Below are positions 22,401-28,931 of a stretch of DNA of 28,931 nt, one piece after another. The DNA comes from Pseudomonadota bacterium (lineage in GTDB: Bacteria; Pseudomonadota; Alphaproteobacteria; Sphingomonadales; Sphingomonadaceae). Position 1 is the stretch's first letter. Every line of letters begins with the position of its first letter. The notes below the pieces were generated by a model. It was not told where the DNA came from. It worked only from the letters and a program-made list of their open reading frames with translations, and searched no databases. The stretch spans positions 1 through 28,931 of the forward strand of contig JAEZCZ010000002.1 of NCBI GenBank assembly GCA_023433305.1. The letters run 5' to 3'. The translations under genes were made by a program, and so were the position numbers.

Positions 22401-24863
22401 TCAGAGCCCCACCACGCCTCCGTCATTGCGGGTGATCGCCACCACCGCCGAGCGCGGACGCCCGGTGGCGTTGCCGGACTGGCTTTGCGGCCAGTGGCTG
22501 GTCGGGGCGTTGGCGGTGCCGCGCTCCCCCGGGTGCTGGATGCCCACGAACAGCGTTCGGCCATCGGGCGTGGAATCGACCCCAGTGATCTCGCACTCGA
22601 GCGGCCCCGTCAGGAAGCGCTTCAGGGTCGCCGCCGTGGCTGCCGCACCGACGCGCGTCGTCTGCGTCGCGGTTGCGCCGCCCGCTCCGACGTTGGTGAT
22701 GGTACGCGTGTCACCGTCGCCCACGGTGCCAGGAAGCGCCGCGAGCATCTGGTTGTTGGTACGGTCGGTCAGCGCGCCGTCGTCGGTCTGGATCCATAGC
22801 AACGGCCTGACCTGCCCCGCCGGGTTCTGAACGCGCGAGAACCAGAGTCCGTCGGGGCTGGAGAAGTCGTTGCTGGTGTCCAGCGCCGAAAGGTTGACGT
22901 TCGCCGGGGCGGCCTGCGCCGAGTCCGCGCCGAACAGGTAGATGTCCCAGGTGAAGGTCGTTGCGGCAGGATTGTCGCCGTTCTCGCGAATCCGCACGAT
23001 GTGCCCGTTCGGATTGCCGAGCTGGTTCGAGGCGCCTTTCGGATCGTTGTAGTGGCGCGGGTTCGCCGCGTCGGTGCCCTCGAGCGGCCGTCCGCTGGCG
23101 CTGTTGTTGGTCAGCGTCAGGTAGATTTCGCCGGTCTCGGGATTGACCGCGGTCCACTCGGGCCGGTCCATCGGGGTCGCGCCGACCGCGTCGGCGGCGA
23201 GCCGGGTGTGCACCAGCACGTCCGCCTGGCTCGCGAAGGAGTACGCCGGATCGGAGCCGGTTGCCGGCCGGTCGGGCACTTGTCCGTGCACCAGCGGCAA
23301 CCAGGCGCCGGTGCCGTCAGCGTTAAACTTCGCGACATGGAGCGTTCCGGCGTCGAGGTACTTGTCGCCCACGGCAAGGCGATCGGCGGCCTGCGCATCG
23401 GCCGGGTTCCACGCCGCGCTCGAGACGAACTTGTAGAAATACTCGCGCCGCGAATCGTCGCCCATGTAAACCGCCAGCTTGCGGCCGGAGGTCAGCTTGC
23501 CCACCCAGGCGCCCTCGTGTCCCATCCGGCCAAGCGCGGTGCGTTTCCGCGGCGTGCTGTTCGGATCGTACGGATCGATCTCGACCACCCAGCCGAAGGT
23601 GTTCGGCTCGTTGCGGTAGTCGGCGAGCGCGGAAGCCCCCGTCGCCCGCGCATCCCAACGGCGGAACATCGGATCGCCGCCCGCGCTCGACCAGGCATAG
23701 TTGCCGGCTGAACTCGAGACGCCGTAGCGGCGCAATCCTGTCAGCTCGCGCGTGGTGCGCGCCGCCTCATCGCCGCTCCGGCGGAAATAGCCGGCCCAGT
23801 TTTCCTCGCAAGTCAGGTTGGTTCCCCAGGGAGCGTAGCCGTTGGCGCAGTTGTTGATCGTGCCGCGCCCGGCCATGCCGTCCGTCGAGGCGACCGTCTT
23901 GAGGAAATCGGTCCCGCGCACCGGGCCGTGGAACGCCATTGGCGTGTTGGGCGTGATGCGGCGGTTGAAGTCGCTGTCCTGCTGCCAGTTCCAGTCGCGG
24001 TTGCCGCGGTCGCGGTACTCGACCACGCCGACACCGTGCGCTTCGATCTCCTTGCGTGCCTCGGCGGCGGGGCGAGGGCCGGCGTCGACGTTGGTGGGGC
24101 CGTTGGGATGCAGGTAATCGACGTTGAGGTTCTCGAAGTTCTGCACCAGCAGCCCGCGCGTCGAGCTGTTGTCGTCGCGGGTCCCCGCGGCGCTCAGCCC
24201 GTACCACGCCAGCGCGTCGCCGTGGTCGCCGATGCGCTGCGCGAAGTTGTCGTCGCTCCCGTCGTTGGCATAGGCGCCGACACCGGCCGCGATCGGGTCG
24301 CCTACGCGGGTCATCACCGTGACGGTGTAGCCGGCGGGGACCGTCACAACGTCGTTCAGATTTTGCGCCACCGCCTGGAAGCCGAGCTTGGCCGGGGCCA
24401 CCGTGACGGTCGTGTTCTGCGCCGAGGACTGTCCGCTGCCGGTCGCCTCGAAGCGGAACTCGAGGGGCGTGCTTGCCGCGACGGCCGGCGCGATGAAGGT
24501 CGCGACGGCGCTGTCCGCGCCGCTCAGCGTTACCGCCGGTCCGCCGACTTGAGTCCACTGGACCGCGCTCGCCGAGCCGGCGACTTGCGTCCCGGTCAGC
24601 CGCACGAGGTTGCCAGAGGTCGTCGCGCCGCTGTTGCCCGCACTCACGGTGAACCCGCCACCGGAGGAATCGCTGCCGCCTAAGTCGCACGCGGCGAGCA
24701 GGGTGGTGCCGAGAAACGCTGCGGCCGAGGCGCCAAGCCCGCCGAGCAGCGTCTGCCGCCGCGAGTAGCGCTCCGCGACGATCGTCCCGAGGTCGCGATT
24801 GCGCGTTGCGTTGGTGTCGACGTCGCCATCCGTATAGCCGCGCGTCAGGTCAGTCCCGTTCAT
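22401..24863 (-). CDS. phoX: PhoX-family alkaline phosphatase, Tat lipoprotein
   Basis: The product has 820 residues from the ATG at 24863, with GAGGGG about 8 nt upstream. The N-terminus has SRRQTLLGGLGASAAAF (twin-arginine at residues 35-36) and a lipobox ending at Cys59, so it is likely exported folded and lipid-anchored. Residues about 60-150 form an Ig/PKD-like beta domain. The PhoX (DUF839) domain follows, with TCEENWAGYF, RMGHEGAWV, PDGLWFSRV, TGPLECEITGVDSTPDGRTLFVGIQHPGE and a C-terminal SAVVAITRNDGG. PhoX enzymes release phosphate from esters outside the cytoplasm and use Ca and Fe rather than Zn. Direct repeats matching PhoB half-sites lie 48-98 nt before the start, in keeping with control by phosphate. 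Confidence 0.93.
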   Translation of the reverse strand: MNGTDLTRGYTDGDVDTNATRNRDLGTIVAERYSRRQTLLGGLGASAAAFLGTTLLAACDLGGSDSSGGGFTVSAGNSGATTSGNLVRLTGTQVAGSASAVQWTQVGGPAVTLSGADSAVATFIAPAVAASTPLEFRFEATGSGQSSAQNTTVTVAPAKLGFQAVAQNLNDVVTVPAGYTVTVMTRVGDPIAAGVGAYANDGSDDNFAQRIGDHGDALAWYGLSAAGTRDDNSSTRGLLVQNFENLNVDYLHPNGPTNVDAGPRPAAEARKEIEAHGVGVVEYRDRGNRDWNWQQDSDFNRRITPNTPMAFHGPVRGTDFLKTVASTDGMAGRGTINNCANGYAPWGTNLTCEENWAGYFRRSGDEAARTTRELTGLRRYGVSSSAGNYAWSSAGGDPMFRRWDARATGASALADYRNEPNTFGWVVEIDPYDPNSTPRKRTALGRMGHEGAWVGKLTSGRKLAVYMGDDSRREYFYKFVSSAAWNPADAQAADRLAVGDKYLDAGTLHVAKFNADGTGAWLPLVHGQVPDRPATGSDPAYSFASQADVLVHTRLAADAVGATPMDRPEWTAVNPETGEIYLTLTNNSASGRPLEGTDAANPRHYNDPKGASNQLGNPNGHIVRIRENGDNPAATTFTWDIYLFGADSAQAAPANVNLSALDTSNDFSSPDGLWFSRVQNPAGQVRPLLWIQTDDGALTDRTNNQMLAALPGTVGDGDTRTITNVGAGGATATQTTRVGAAATAATLKRFLTGPLECEITGVDSTPDGRTLFVGIQHPGERGTANAPTSHWPQSQSGNATGRPRSAVVAITRNDGGVVGL

Positions 24864-24910
24864 CCGAAAGCCCCTCAATGGTGAAGACGGGCTCCGGGTA
24901 TCGGCTCAAT

Positions 24911-24961
24911 GTGACGGCCGGATGCGATTCGCGTGGCAGTTCGATGACGGCGGCATGACGC
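24911..24961 (-). promoter_or_regulatory. PhoB-box-like array upstream of phoX
   Basis: Read on the minus strand, half-sites start every 11 bp: GCGTCAT (24961-24955), CCGTCAT (24950-24944), CTGCCAC (24939-24933), a poor copy (24928-24922) and CCGTCAC (24917-24911). The known Pho box is CTGTCAT, 4 bp, CTGTCAC. The central pair CCGTCAT-CGAA-CTGCCAC matches 12 of 14 half-site positions. Confidence 0.6.
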
Positions 24962-25006
24962 CGTGTCAGCGTCGCGCAACACTGCTGACATCCTGGGATC
25001 TGGAGG

Positions 25007-25927
25007 TCAGGAGGTCCGTTTGCGCGGCGGCAGGAGGCGGCCTCGGGCGAAGCTGAATACGGCCAGGGCCAGCGCGGCCGAGAGGATGAAATCCACGAAG
25101 GTCGAGTAGAACAGCCACGCGTCGGTACTGGCGAACTTGGCGACCAGGTAGTTGATGCCCGCCAGCACGAGACCAAGCAATCCCATCCCAACCGCCAGCC
25201 GTCCCGGTGCAAGATCGTTGTAGGGCAGGTAGCGCGCCATTCCCTTGCCGAGCCGATTGCCGCCCAGCAGCCCGTCGCTCAGGAACAGGGCCGCGCCGAT
25301 CAGGCCCACGATCGTCCCGCGCATCTTGATCGCCATGTCGTCCTGGAACACGATCGCGAGGCCGGCGGAGATCAGCAGCATGACGACTCCGAACAGGGCG
25401 AGGCCCCCGGTCAGGTCGACTTTCACGAAGCGTTGGATCACCAGCAAGGCCAAGCCGACCACCGCCCCCACGATCGCCGCTGTACTGAGATCGGTGTACT
25501 TGGCGATCACGAAGAACAACAGGCCGAGGAGGATATCGACCGCGATGGGCACCCGGTTGGCCTTGTAGCGGCTCATGTCGAGGCCCGGATCGACGGTCAT
25601 GCTTGCAGCGCGCGCCGGGAAAGCGATGGTCCGCCCGGGGTGGCTCTCGTGAACGATCTGGCCGCCTTGCCGCACGGCGATGCCCACGCTTACCCAACTG
25701 ATGTAGCCCGCCTCGACGTCGAAGGTCTCCCCGTTCGGCAGCAGCCCGGCGAGACGGTGGTTGCGGACGGCTTCCGGCCCTGTCGCGGGGGTATAGTCGC
25801 TCGCTTGCGTCATGCCCGCCACATGCAGCTCGCTGTGGAGGCCATCGGCCTTGGCGCGGATGACCACCTCGCACGGCATTCCGCCCACGGTGAACGGCCG
25901 GCGATATCGCGCGAAGGTGAAAGCCAT
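25007..25927 (-). CDS. yciB: IspZ/YciB-like septation membrane protein with extra N-terminal domain
   Basis: The product has 306 residues. The C-terminal 190 residues carry the five to six membrane helices of the YciB/IspZ family (VDILLGLLFFVIAKYTDLSTAAIVGAVVGLALL, MAIKMRGTIVGLIGAALFLSDGLLGGNRLGKGMARYLP, TDAWLFYSTFVDFILSAALAL). The E. coli homologue is about 180 residues long and takes part in cell envelope synthesis and septation. Residues 1-115 are an additional soluble beta-rich domain (FTVGGMPCEVVIRAKADGLHSELHVAGM...GETFDVEAGYISWVSVGIAVRQGG) that I recall in other sphingomonads. The start is only 2 nt after the rlmN stop codon, so the two genes are probably translated together. Confidence 0.85.
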   Translation of the reverse strand: MAFTFARYRRPFTVGGMPCEVVIRAKADGLHSELHVAGMTQASDYTPATGPEAVRNHRLAGLLPNGETFDVEAGYISWVSVGIAVRQGGQIVHESHPGRTIAFPARAASMTVDPGLDMSRYKANRVPIAVDILLGLLFFVIAKYTDLSTAAIVGAVVGLALLVIQRFVKVDLTGGLALFGVVMLLISAGLAIVFQDDMAIKMRGTIVGLIGAALFLSDGLLGGNRLGKGMARYLPYNDLAPGRLAVGMGLLGLVLAGINYLVAKFASTDAWLFYSTFVDFILSAALALAVFSFARGRLLPPRKRTS

Positions 25928-25929
25928 CC

Positions 25930-27174
25930 TTAGCCCAGCGCGGCCTGTTTCTCTTCCGCGAGCCGATCCAGCTCGGCGCGGCTCTTCTTCTCGGCCGCGG
26001 TCTTGAGCTGGCCGCACGCCGCGTCGATGTCGCGCCCGCGCGGCGTGCGGACGGGTGCGGAGATACCGGCTTCGAACACGATCTCGGAGAAGCGCCGGAT
26101 CCGTTCCGGGCTCGAGCATTCGTAAGGCGCACCGGGCCAGGGGTTGAACGGGATCAGGTTGACCTTTGCGGGCAATCCATATTGCTTGATCAGCCGCACC
26201 AGCTCGCGTGCATCGTCGTCGCTGTCGTTCTTGTCCTTGAGCATCACGTACTCGAACGTGATGCGCCGCGCGTTCGAAGCGCCGGGATAGGCCGCGCAGG
26301 CCTCGAGCAGTTCCTCGATCCCGTACTTCTTGTTGAGGGGCACGATCTCGTCGCGCACTTCCTTGTTGGTCGCGTGGAGGCTGACCGCGAGGTTGACCCC
26401 GATCTCCTCGCCGGCGCGCGCCATCATCGGCACCACGCCGCTGGTCGAGAGCGTGATCCGCCGCCTCGACAGGCCGAGCCCGTCGCCGTCCATGACGATC
26501 TTGAGCGCATCGCGCACGTTGTCGAAGTTGTAGAGCGGCTCGCCCATGCCCATCATCACGATGTTGGTGAGCAGGCGCCCGTCGGCGGTGTATTCGGCCA
26601 CCGACTCATCTTCGGCGAAGTCCATCTTGCCTTTCGGCCACTCGCCGAGCGCATCGCGCGCCAGCATGACCTGGCCGACGATCTCGCCCGGCGTCAGGTT
26701 GCGCACCAGCCGCATCGTGCCGGTGTGGCAGAACCGGCAATTGAGCGTGCAGCCGACCTGGCTCGAGACGCACAGCGTGCCGCGGTCCGCGTCGGGGATG
26801 AACACCATCTCGAAGTCGTGGTTGTCCGCGGTGCGCAGCAGCCATTTGCGCGTGCCGTCGCTGGAATGCTGCGCTTCGACCACCTCGGGGCGGCCGATCA
26901 CGAACCGTTCCGCCAGCCACGGCCGCATCGTCTTGGCGATGTCCGTCATCGCTTCGAAATCGGTGACGCCGCGATGATAGAGCCAGTGGAACACCTGCTT
27001 GGCGCGGAGCTTCGCCTGCCGCGCGTCGAGCCCGGCTTCCGCGAAAAGCGCCGCGATCTGCGCGCGGGTCAGCCCGATCAGGTCGAGGCGGCCGTCCTCG
27101 CGCGGCGTGACGGTGCGCGCCACGGGAACCGGATCGATCGGCCCGGGGATCGGCATGAGAGCGGTGTCGGACAT
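25930..27174 (-). CDS. rlmN: Dual-specificity 23S rRNA/tRNA adenine-C2 methyltransferase
   Basis: The product has 414 residues from the ATG at 27174; a start 12 nt earlier is possible, and neither has a clear ribosome binding site. RlmN methylates C2 of A2503 in 23S rRNA and A37 in a set of tRNAs by radical SAM chemistry. The radical SAM cluster Cys142, Cys146 and Cys149 sits in QVGCTLNCRFCHTG. The neighbouring Cys135 (LCVSSQ) and the C-terminal Cys in DIDAACGQL, which forms the methyl-Cys intermediate, are conserved. MMGMGEPLYNFDNV and ITLSTSGVVPMM are other family motifs. The gene is translationally adjacent to yciB (2 nt) and divergent from an outer-membrane protein gene. Confidence 0.96.
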   Translation of the reverse strand: MSDTALMPIPGPIDPVPVARTVTPREDGRLDLIGLTRAQIAALFAEAGLDARQAKLRAKQVFHWLYHRGVTDFEAMTDIAKTMRPWLAERFVIGRPEVVEAQHSSDGTRKWLLRTADNHDFEMVFIPDADRGTLCVSSQVGCTLNCRFCHTGTMRLVRNLTPGEIVGQVMLARDALGEWPKGKMDFAEDESVAEYTADGRLLTNIVMMGMGEPLYNFDNVRDALKIVMDGDGLGLSRRRITLSTSGVVPMMARAGEEIGVNLAVSLHATNKEVRDEIVPLNKKYGIEELLEACAAYPGASNARRITFEYVMLKDKNDSDDDARELVRLIKQYGLPAKVNLIPFNPWPGAPYECSSPERIRRFSEIVFEAGISAPVRTPRGRDIDAACGQLKTAAEKKSRAELDRLAEEKQAALG

Positions 27175-27262
27175 GTGCCGGCGCATATAGGAGCAGCGGA
27201 GCCGGAGGCAAAGTTCTCCGATGACCGATTTCGAACCGTCGTATTCCAGCCACGGGTTCAGC

Positions 27263-27292
27263 GGTCCATCGGCTCACCCTCACGGTCCATCG
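27263..27292. repeat. 9-bp direct repeats spaced by two helical turns
   Basis: GGTCCATCG occurs at 27263-27271 and 27284-27292, exactly 21 bp apart, in the divergent region between rlmN and the outer-membrane gene. A related CATCGAT follows at 27314, and GAAATAT/ATATTTC (27295-27301 and 27319-27325) forms an AT-rich inverted repeat beside it, a plausible promoter area. Confidence 0.5.
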
Positions 27293-27362
27293 ATGAAATA
27301 TGTTGCTTAAATGCATCGATATTTCCGTTGTCCGAGGTTCATGAAACTTGGCTGCCCGAGCA

Positions 27363-27410
27363 CCATTTCACTCGTCCGCGGCACATCGCCGCGCGATTGA
27401 AGTGAAATGG
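27363..27410 (+). promoter_or_regulatory. Leader hairpin covering the ribosome binding site of the outer-membrane gene
   Basis: CCATTTCACT (27363-27372) pairs perfectly with AGTGAAATGG (27401-27410). Inside it CGCGGC and GCCGCG (27377-27393) form a second stem with a 5-nt loop. The right arm ends within GGAG (27409-27412), the Shine-Dalgarno of the ATG at 27419, so folding would hide half of it. Confidence 0.55.
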
Positions 27411-27418
27411 AGCTTACA

Positions 27419-28084
27419 ATGAAAAAGGGTATCGCACTCCTGTTGGCCGCCGGTTCGGCGGTCGCGCTTTCGGTTCCGGCCATGGCGCAGGACGATTCCA
27501 GCTTCTCCGGTCCGTGGATCGCGGGCGTGGCAGGTTACGACATCAACCAGGCAGGCAGCTCGCAGGATGACGGCGTCAACGTCGACCTCGACCAGAACGC
27601 CGAAGGCCTCGCCTATGGTGTGGGCATCGGTTACGACGTCGACATGGGCGGTGTGGTCCTGGGCGCCGAAGCCGAACTGACCGATTCCACCGCAGATTCC
27701 GACTACAGCGATCCCTACACCAACTTCGGTCTGGGGACGGTCGATGCGGGCCGTGACATCTACGTCGGCGCGCGCGCCGGCTTCAAGGCCACGCCCAGCA
27801 CGCTGGTCTATGCCAAGGGCGGCTACACCAACGCCCGCTTCAACTTCATCGGCACCGATGGAACGACGAACTACGACCAGAACCTCGACACCGACGGCTG
27901 GCGCGTAGGCGCGGGCGTCGAGCAGAAGCTCGGCAGCAATGCGTTCGCCAAGGTCGAATATCGCTACTCCAACTATGGCGAGGGCGAGATCGACTTCGAG
28001 GCCGAGGGCGTTCCCGACAGCGACCGCTTCGACATCGACACCGATCGCCACCAGATCATGGCGGGCGTCGGCTGGCGCTTCTAA
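27419..28084 (+). CDS. Outer-membrane beta-barrel protein (OmpA-like/porin family)
   Basis: The product has 221 residues from the ATG at 27419, with GGAG 6 nt upstream. The signal peptide is MKKGIALLLAAGSAVALSVPAMA, cut before QDDSS. The mature chain alternates polar and hydrophobic residues over about eight strands (GPWIAGVAGYDINQ, YGVGIGYDVDMGGVVLGAEAEL, IYVGARAGFKATPSTLVYAKGGYTNARF, AFAKVEYRYSNYG, HQIMAGVGWRF) and ends in the C-terminal Phe that marks outer-membrane barrels for assembly. It lacks a peptidoglycan-binding OmpA domain, so a small Omp25/OmpW-like eight-stranded barrel is the best guess. Codon use is tidy and C-rich, as in highly expressed genes. It is monocistronic with a strong terminator. 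Confidence 0.92.
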   Translation: MKKGIALLLAAGSAVALSVPAMAQDDSSFSGPWIAGVAGYDINQAGSSQDDGVNVDLDQNAEGLAYGVGIGYDVDMGGVVLGAEAELTDSTADSDYSDPYTNFGLGTVDAGRDIYVGARAGFKATPSTLVYAKGGYTNARFNFIGTDGTTNYDQNLDTDGWRVGAGVEQKLGSNAFAKVEYRYSNYGEGEIDFEAEGVPDSDRFDIDTDRHQIMAGVGWRF

Positions 28085-28108
28085 AGCGTCACGTCATTTT
28101 GGCGCTCG

Positions 28109-28138
28109 GGGCCGGGAGAGCAATCTCCCGGCCCTTTT
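28109..28138 (+). terminator. Rho-independent terminator of the outer-membrane gene
   Basis: GGGCCGGGAGA, a GCAA tetraloop and TCTCCCGGCCC form an 11-bp perfect stem followed by TTTT, starting 25 nt after the stop codon. Confidence 0.88.
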
Positions 28139-28207
28139 CATCAGAGCCAAGCGCCAGTTCAGCAAGACTGTTGGGGAGGAGGGTCTGGTCGAGACACGCC
28201 AACCCAG

Positions 28208-28684
28208 TCACCGCACCCGCGCGCACCCCACCGTCGCCGCGTCCATCGCGGTCGCGGCTCCATCGAGGCTGAAGCGGTCGGTAAAGCGGTTTCCCGCCCG
28301 GTCGCGCGCGCTCACGCTCATCGAACCGGCCGAGCGCATCGCCGCGACGATCGCCGCATCCATCCGCCGGTCCTGCGCCCAGGCGTCCGCGCCGCCGCCG
28401 GTCAGCGCGAACCGCTCCCCGCCGATGCTGAGCGAGATCGTCGCTCCAGGCGCCGTCTGGCGCGACAACCGAAAGTGGACCTGTCCCCGCACCTGCCGCC
28501 GCGGCCAGGTCCCGACGCTCGCATACGGCTGCCCCCGCCGCGCATTCTGCGCCGCCGAGATCGCATAGCACCGCGGCACCTCCGGATCCCGGAAAGCCCC
28601 CCAGTCTCCGAACACGCCCAGGCTGTCGCGCGCGGCGAGTGGCGCGGCGAGCAGAGCAGTGAGGACAATGGCGGCGCGGAGCAT
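28208..28684 (-). CDS. Secreted IalB-like protein
   Basis: The product has 158 residues from the ATG at 28684, with AGG about 6 nt upstream. The N-terminal signal peptide is MLRAAIVLTALLAAPLAARD. The mature part (SLGVFGDWGAFRDPEVPRCYAISA, YASVGTWPRRQVRGQVHFRLSR, ATISLSIGGERFALTGGGADAWAQD, AATVGCARVR) resembles the invasion-associated locus B family in the spacing of its two cysteines and its opening WG motif. The family sits in the periplasm or envelope and its role outside pathogens is unknown. It starts 8 nt after the stop codon of the GreA/GreB-type gene, so both are likely co-transcribed. Confidence 0.75.
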   Translation of the reverse strand: MLRAAIVLTALLAAPLAARDSLGVFGDWGAFRDPEVPRCYAISAAQNARRGQPYASVGTWPRRQVRGQVHFRLSRQTAPGATISLSIGGERFALTGGGADAWAQDRRMDAAIVAAMRSAGSMSVSARDRAGNRFTDRFSLDGAATAMDAATVGCARVR

Positions 28685-28692
28685 CGTGCCTG

Positions 28693-28931
28693 TTACACCG
28701 CGGAGTACTCGATCGCGAGAACTTCCCATTCCTTCTCGCCCGCAGGCAGGCGGACGGTCCTGAGGTCGCCCACGGCCGCGGCGCGCCGGGCGCGGGCGAG
28801 GGGGGCGCTCCAGCCGATCTTGCCGCTGGCCGCATCCTGCTCGTCGTCGCCGACCAGCGTGACGGTGCGCTGCTCGTCATCCTCGTCAGCGATGGTGACG
28901 GTGGCGCCGAACCAGGCGCGGGTCTTGTCCG
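28693..28931 (-). CDS. GreA/GreB-type transcription elongation factor, C-terminal part (gene continues past the window)
   Basis: Only the last 79 residues lie in the window; the stop codon is TAA at 28693. The fragment reads AWFGATVTIADEDDEQRTV, then LVGDDEQDAASGKIGWSAPLAR, RRAAAVGDLRTVRLPAGEKEWEVLAIEYSAV. This is the FKBP-like C-terminal domain of GreA/GreB proteins, which bind RNA polymerase and stimulate transcript cleavage to rescue stalled complexes. The Gly-Lys-Ile-x-x-x-Ser-Pro-Leu-Ala-Arg pattern is characteristic. GreA and GreB cannot be told apart from this part, and the coiled-coil domain is out of view. Confidence 0.9.
   Translation of the reverse strand, partial: DKTRAWFGATVTIADEDDEQRTVTLVGDDEQDAASGKIGWSAPLARARRAAAVGDLRTVRLPAGEKEWEVLAIEYSAV

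Overview
The window comes from a high-GC alphaproteobacterium, most likely a Sphingomonadales member of the Erythrobacteraceae type. That placement rests on recalled family resemblance (the small HTH protein at the left end, the FolM-like reductase, the IalB-like protein, the IspZ-like protein with an extra N-terminal domain), not on a search. It is an ordinary chromosomal stretch. I see no rRNA, tRNA, CRISPR array, insertion sequence or prophage. Twenty-nine coding features are supported: 28 complete genes and a 3'-terminal fragment of a GreA/GreB-type factor at the right edge.

Layout: 0.1-1.4 kb holds an HTH protein overlapping a very acidic protein, perhaps one gene split by a homopolymer slip. 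1.5-2.8 kb holds two secreted CHRD-domain proteins with a 47-residue membrane protein between them. 3.1-3.6 kb is RlpA. 3.86-4.46 kb has no convincing protein but many hairpins and a terminator, which read best as a structured RNA on the minus strand. Then, on the minus strand, come argG, an LRAT-like protein, a PQQ-type sugar dehydrogenase and a cyclopropane fatty acid synthase. A DUF1801 gene follows on plus.

The 9.4-12.2 kb block is a tightly overlapping minus-strand operon: CDF metal transporter, FolM-like pteridine reductase, b-type cytochrome and molybdopterin oxidoreductase. Divergent from it are a DUF2946 protein, a Met/His-rich outer-membrane protein and a chromate transporter, so 11.5-15.2 kb looks like a metal-handling neighbourhood. 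Two overlapping secreted or envelope genes follow (15.2-16.5 kb).

At 16.7-20.8 kb an amidohydrolase, PncC (CinA C-terminal type) and NadE lie in one direction. NadE carries an in-frame N-terminal helix-turn-helix domain, and a 17-bp inverted repeat sits just before its start. This suggests a self-regulating pyridine-nucleotide unit and is the most interesting system in the window. Next come a glycine-zipper protein with a clear terminator, a retropepsin-like protease, and a PhoX phosphatase preceded by PhoB-like repeats at 11-bp period. After those lie IspZ/YciB with RlmN, an outer-membrane beta-barrel gene whose leader can fold over its own ribosome binding site, and an IalB-like gene following the GreA/GreB fragment.
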